Assembly: GCA_045654565.1 (NCBI GenBank)
Contig: JAZONP010000134.1
Location: 1-6,663 of the forward strand
Source of the DNA: UBA1189 sp045654565
Lineage (GTDB): Bacteria > Bacteroidota > Bacteroidia > Bacteroidales > Bacteroidaceae
DNA length: 6,663 bases
Direction of reading: 5' to 3'
The translations under genes and the position numbers were made by a program. A model generated the notes under the pieces. That model saw nothing but the letters and a program-made list of their open reading frames with translations. It did not search any database and had not been told where the DNA came from. This document shows positions 5,219 to 6,663 of the stretch, piece after piece; the stretch's first letter is position 1, and each line of letters opens with the position of its first letter.

Positions 5219-6037
5219 CTATATAGGAGTAGTAAACAGATCGGAATAGGGAGTTGAAACCTCAAGCAACGATAAAGGAGTGTATCCACACAAATGCTTA
5301 AACTCTCGTATGAGGTGTGATTGGTCTGCATAGCCGCTTGTGTATGCCAAATCAGCTTCATTGGTCTTGCCCTGCTGATGCTGCATGAGCCATAATGCCT
5401 TTTGAAAGCGGACAATACGAGAATATTCTTTAGGATTCATCCCCACATGCAAATGGAACTCTCGCTCGAATTGTTTCTTGCCCAAGCAACAGGTTGCAGA
5501 CAATTCGGTTACAACGGTGTGAGGAGCGGCCAAAATTTTCCCAATGGCTGCATTCATTCGGTTTACCCGGTACGCCGTGTCGGTTGGTTTTGTCGATAAT
5601 TGGGATAGTAGCCATTCTTCAATGAGAGTGACGCAACGGTTGTTATCTGCACAATCGAATACCCGCATAGCCAATTCGTTCAGATGTTTATCCTCAATAT
5701 CATACCCCGAAACCTCTTTGTTGTAAAAGATCGAAGCAGGAGTGTTCAGAAACATATTCATCGTATGTGGGTAGAATACCACAACAATCATTTCAACATC
5801 ATCGTCAGCCTTTAGGTGTGAAGAGAAATTAACTTGCCCACTGATTGTCAGTCTATTTTGTGTTGTATACAACACAGGTATAAATAGCGGTGTTCGCTTA
5901 TGAAAAATGATTTGAGGGCATCCAATAGGGAATGTATAGGTATTCATCATTCGGCAACTATTGAATACCCAATAATACCTCACATAAGGTTGTAACAACT
6001 TACATGGCTTAAAAAACTTAAATTCCTCTTGAATCAT
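5219..6037 (-). CDS. AraC-family transcriptional regulator with DUF6597-like N-terminus
   Basis: Encodes a 272-residue DNA-binding regulator. The N-terminal sensor-like part opens with EEFKFFKPCKLLQPYVRYYW (4-23), the typical start of Bacteroidota AraC proteins with a DUF6597 domain; its ligand is not known. The C-terminal third carries both AraC helix-turn-helix units: VTELSATCCLGKKQFEREFH with the GMNPKEYSRIVRFQKAL linker helix, then DLAYTSGYADQSHLIREFKH ending in the family's GYTP motif. I start the gene at ATG 6037 (MIQEEF); an upstream TTG at 6052 would place the -7 box inside the coding region. The stop TAG at 5219 is 79 nt before the CAT-like gene on the same strand, making that gene the most likely target. 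Both are more AT-rich than merR and ompP1. A hairpin at 6059-6093 overlaps its promoter. Confidence 0.92.
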   Translation of the reverse strand: MIQEEFKFFKPCKLLQPYVRYYWVFNSCRMMNTYTFPIGCPQIIFHKRTPLFIPVLYTTQNRLTISGQVNFSSHLKADDDVEMIVVVFYPHTMNMFLNTPASIFYNKEVSGYDIEDKHLNELAMRVFDCADNNRCVTLIEEWLLSQLSTKPTDTAYRVNRMNAAIGKILAAPHTVVTELSATCCLGKKQFEREFHLHVGMNPKEYSRIVRFQKALWLMQHQQGKTNEADLAYTSGYADQSHLIREFKHLCGYTPLSLLEVSTPYSDLFTTPI

Positions 6038-6041
6038 ATTG

Positions 6042-6049
6042 CAAAAATA
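6042..6049 (-). promoter_or_regulatory. Possible -7 box just before the AraC-type start
   Basis: TATTTTTG (6049 to 6042 on the minus strand) matches TAnnTTTG, but only 4 nt separate it from the ATG at 6037. If used, transcription would start at or within a few bases of the start codon, giving a leaderless message. No TTTG occurs at the normal -33 distance. The match may be chance in a T-rich stretch. Confidence 0.4.
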
Positions 6050-6058
6050 CAAAGAAGC

Positions 6059-6093
6059 CGTAATAATAAGCCGTGTACGGGCAAATTATTACG
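6059..6093. promoter_or_regulatory. Inverted repeat/hairpin upstream of the AraC-type gene
   Basis: Arms CGTAATAAT (6059-6067) and ATTATTACG (6085-6093) are perfectly complementary, and CCG/CGG (6071-6080) forms an inner stem around TGTA. Relative to the AraC start it covers the region just upstream of the possible -7 box, so it could be an operator. On the minus strand it is followed by a moderately T-rich stretch (GGCTTCTTTGTATTTTTG), so a weak terminator for something upstream on that strand is the alternative. Confidence 0.5.
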
Positions 6094-6115
6094 ACTTGTA
6101 GTGCGTTTTATAGCT

Positions 6116-6223
6116 TCAACCCTCGATTTTGGTTTCTTCTGCTTGTCGGCAATTCCAATGATCCATAAGCTCATCCGACGGATATTCCCTTGAAAGCACA
6201 TAACTTTCGGATAAAACCATCAT
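6116..6223 (-). CDS. Possible small ORF, 35 codons, unrecognised
   Basis: On the minus strand ATG-ATG at 6223 opens a 35-codon frame ending in TGA at 6116. The peptide starts MMVLSESYVLSREYPSDE and ends in a charged stretch (QAEETKIEG). It points toward the AraC-type gene and would be followed by the hairpin at 6059-6093. There is no clear ribosome binding site, the only nearby promoter match is imperfect (TATTTATG at 6258-6251), and a frame this short is easily open by chance. I do not recognise it; a gene remnant is equally possible. Confidence 0.2.
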   Translation of the reverse strand: MMVLSESYVLSREYPSDELMDHWNCRQAEETKIEG

Positions 6224-6250
6224 TGAATTCCATTCTTTTGCTTATTTTTG
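6223..6250 (+). promoter_or_regulatory. Promoter of the ECF sigma factor gene
   Basis: TTG (6223-6225) is followed by a 17-nt spacer and TATTTTTG (6243-6250), an exact TAnnTTTG -7 box with acceptable spacing. Transcription would start near 6257 and leave a leader of about 80 nt before the ATG at 6338. It resembles the primary-sigma promoter, so no separate ECF autoregulatory site is evident. Confidence 0.65.
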
Positions 6251-6337
6251 CATAAATATAATTGAAAAACTTTCGAATTTCTGAAAGGAATCCACCGATT
6301 GTGTGTCTAAGAGAGTAGAACGACAAAAAGACAACTG

Positions 6338-6663
6338 ATGGACAACATTGAAAGACGATTTACTGAGATGGTCAGAGAGTACCGCAAGACGATATACACC
6401 GTCTGCTACTTCTTCTCTGACGACAAGGAGGAGGTGAACGACCTGTTCCAAGAGATACTGATAAACCTCTGGAAGGGTTTCAAAGACTTCCGTGGCGAGA
6501 GCAGCACGAAGACTTGGATATGGCGCGTGAGCCTCAACACCTGCAGCAACCTGGAACGAAAGAAAAAGAGTAGTGTACAGACTGTTCCCCTTTCGGTCGA
6601 CATCGACTTGTACAACGATGACGACGAGCACAGTAAACAGATTCAGATGTTGTATGACAGAAT
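6338..6663 (+). CDS. ECF-type RNA polymerase sigma-70 factor, truncated at window edge
   Basis: The visible 108 codons (MDNIERRFTEMV onward) cover sigma region 2 of an extracytoplasmic-function sigma factor, which redirects RNA polymerase to a stress or surface regulon. Landmarks: DLFQEILINLWKGF (35-48), the core-binding and early DNA-melting segment; FRGESS (51-56); and KTWIWRVSLNTC (58-69), the region 2.3-2.4 helix that recognises the -10 element. A basic stretch RKKK (74-77) and an acidic linker with NDDDE (93-97) follow. Region 4, which reads the -35 element, lies beyond the right edge. The ATG at 6338 is the first after an in-frame TAA at 6308. An anti-sigma gene commonly follows such factors but cannot be seen here. 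It is divergent from the AraC-type gene, with 300 nt between their start codons. Confidence 0.93.
   Translation, partial: MDNIERRFTEMVREYRKTIYTVCYFFSDDKEEVNDLFQEILINLWKGFKDFRGESSTKTWIWRVSLNTCSNLERKKKSSVQTVPLSVDIDLYNDDDEHSKQIQMLYDR

Noticed and set aside
6242..6631. 129-codon minus-strand open frame at the right end
   Set aside because: It is antisense to the ECF sigma factor, whose conserved region 2 motifs are unmistakable on the plus strand.

Overview
The window looks like chromosomal DNA of a member of the Bacteroidales (Prevotella or Bacteroides-like). Two things support this. Several genes are preceded by the Bacteroidota promoter signature (-7 box TAnnTTTG, best example TTTG-N19-TACCTTTG before the porin gene) and none has an obvious Shine-Dalgarno site. 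The protein types (OmpP1/FadL porin, AraC regulator with a DUF6597-like N-terminus, short ECF sigma factor) are also typical of that phylum.

Layout from left to right: a partial copy of an intergenic repeat (1-51) and two strong hairpins (57-102 and 145-183); an OmpP1/FadL-type outer-membrane transporter on the minus strand (214-1632) with a textbook promoter; a divergent plus-strand promoter followed by about 330 nt of apparently non-coding, strongly self-complementary sequence (about 1880-2213), my best candidate for an unannotated structured RNA; an AT-rich membrane acyltransferase (2270-3280, +); a repeat-rich convergent gap (3281-3482) with a perfect 19-bp direct repeat and a second copy of the left-edge repeat; then three minus-strand genes, read in the order AraC regulator (6037-5219), CAT-like acetyltransferase (5139-4519), MerR regulator with a GyrI/BmrR-like ligand domain (4307-3483); and finally a divergent ECF sigma factor (6338 to the right edge, truncated).

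How the genes may work together: the AraC and CAT-like genes are 79 nt apart on the same strand and the CAT-like gene has its own -7 box, so local regulation is plausible. The MerR/GyrI protein is a likely sensor of hydrophobic or cationic drugs, making the 3.5-6.0 kb block look like a small drug- or stress-response cluster. The acyltransferase probably modifies a surface polysaccharide; its base composition suggests acquisition. The ECF factor probably heads an operon continuing off the window.

The two observations most worth following are the structured RNA candidate between ompP1 and the acyltransferase, and the interspersed repeat that twice lies 4-5 nt from a terminator-like hairpin. No rRNA, tRNA, CRISPR array or transposase was seen.
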